Assembly: GCA_028876695.1 (NCBI GenBank)
Contig: JAGWRH010000172.1
Span: 1 to 14,052, forward strand
From: Acidobacteriota bacterium
GTDB lineage: Bacteria; Acidobacteriota; Terriglobia; Acidiferrales; UBA7541
Reading direction: 5' to 3'
Length of the DNA stretch: 14,052 nucleotides
Shown: positions 13,829-14,052 of the stretch, piece after piece
Numbering within the stretch: the first letter of the stretch is position 1
How the letters are laid out: each line of letters starts with the position of its first letter
Position numbers and translations under genes: made by a program
The notes under the pieces: generated by a model
Database searches by the model: none
Told to the model about the DNA's origin: nothing
Seen by the model: the letters and a program-made list of their open reading frames with translations, nothing else

Positions 13829-14052
13829 TCAGAGGCTGATGGCGGGCGCCCGGCGAATTTCCGCGGTCAGCAGCAGCGCGTCTTCAACCGGCGAGACGTA
13901 ATAGCGCGGCCGCCGCCCCACAACCCGGAATCCGCGACGCTCATAAAAGTGCAGCGCCGCGAAATTCGATGCGCGGACTTCGAGCAATGCCCGTTCCGCA
14001 TTCACCTCCGCTCCCCAGTCAAGCGCAACGCGCAGCAACGTATTGCCAATGC
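13829..14052 (-). CDS. rimI: RimI-like N-acetyltransferase (GNAT), C-terminal part, partial
   Basis: The gene runs off the right edge; about 74 codons are visible and the start is outside. The part beginning IGNTLLRVALDWG, then LLEVRASNFAALHFYERRGF and VVGRRPRYYVSP, is the C-terminal half of a GNAT fold. G-IGNTLL is the end of the acetyl-CoA-binding loop. LEVRASN, the A-LHFYE stretch and RGF are the hallmarks of RimI-type enzymes, which acetylate the N-terminal amine of ribosomal protein S18. The Tyr in the LHFYE segment is the usual catalytic acid position. Other protein N-acetyltransferases of this group share these motifs, so the symbol is a best guess. It lies 36 bp upstream of thiO on the same strand. 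Confidence 0.78.
   Translation of the reverse strand, partial: IGNTLLRVALDWGAEVNAERALLEVRASNFAALHFYERRGFRVVGRRPRYYVSPVEDALLLTAEIRRAPAISL

Noticed and set aside
1..14052. Defence system, prophage, insertion sequence or CRISPR array
   Set aside because: No transposase, integrase, nuclease or repeat-spacer pattern is visible. All confident genes are housekeeping, envelope or signalling genes with similar base composition.

Overview
The window is GC-rich bacterial chromosomal DNA with tightly packed genes in two blocks. The mix of genes (a secreted M61 peptidase, an exported DinB-fold protein, a stand-alone VirB10-like domain protein, a CHASE4-type hybrid histidine kinase, and Mpl with an LD-carboxypeptidase) and the Gram-negative-type cell-wall enzymes suggest an Acidobacteriota-like organism. 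This is inference from gene content; there is no rRNA or other marker to confirm it. I see no tRNA, rRNA, CRISPR array, insertion sequence or phage gene.

Left block, plus strand (1-4796). The window opens inside the last part of an LD-carboxypeptidase gene. Its stop overlaps the start of mpl (ATGA). A secreted M61-type metallopeptidase without a PDZ domain starts 2 bp after mpl, and its stop overlaps the start of a PlsC-type acyltransferase, again by ATGA. These four genes look like one translationally coupled cell-envelope operon. The first two encode successive steps of murein-peptide recycling: trimming tetrapeptide to tripeptide, then ligating tripeptide to UDP-MurNAc. A glyoxalase II-like metallo-beta-lactamase-fold hydrolase follows after about 100 bp and has its own extended -10 promoter candidate.

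Middle (4797-5837). A 381-bp stretch without a convincing gene holds a perfect 14-bp palindrome that could be an operator. A small protein with leucine-rich-variant (LRV) repeats follows. It is convergent with the next block.

Right block, mostly minus strand (5838-14052). Reading in the direction of transcription, the order is: hybrid histidine kinase, secreted NodB-type polysaccharide deacetylase, Cof-type HAD phosphatase, exported DinB-fold protein. The last two form a tight pair. The kinase is divergent from a plus-strand gene for a small exported VirB10/TrbI-like protein with a glycine-zipper helix. That gene is convergent with thiO (glycine oxidase for thiamine thiazole synthesis), which lies downstream of a partial rimI-like acetyltransferase gene cut by the window end.

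I did not find a clearly new multi-gene system. The observations most worth a second look are the stripped-down VirB10-like protein without a secretion system, the PDZ-less M61 peptidase, two genes (thiO and the HAD phosphatase) whose -10 elements predict transcription starting exactly at the start codon (leaderless mRNAs), and the palindrome in the mid-window gap.
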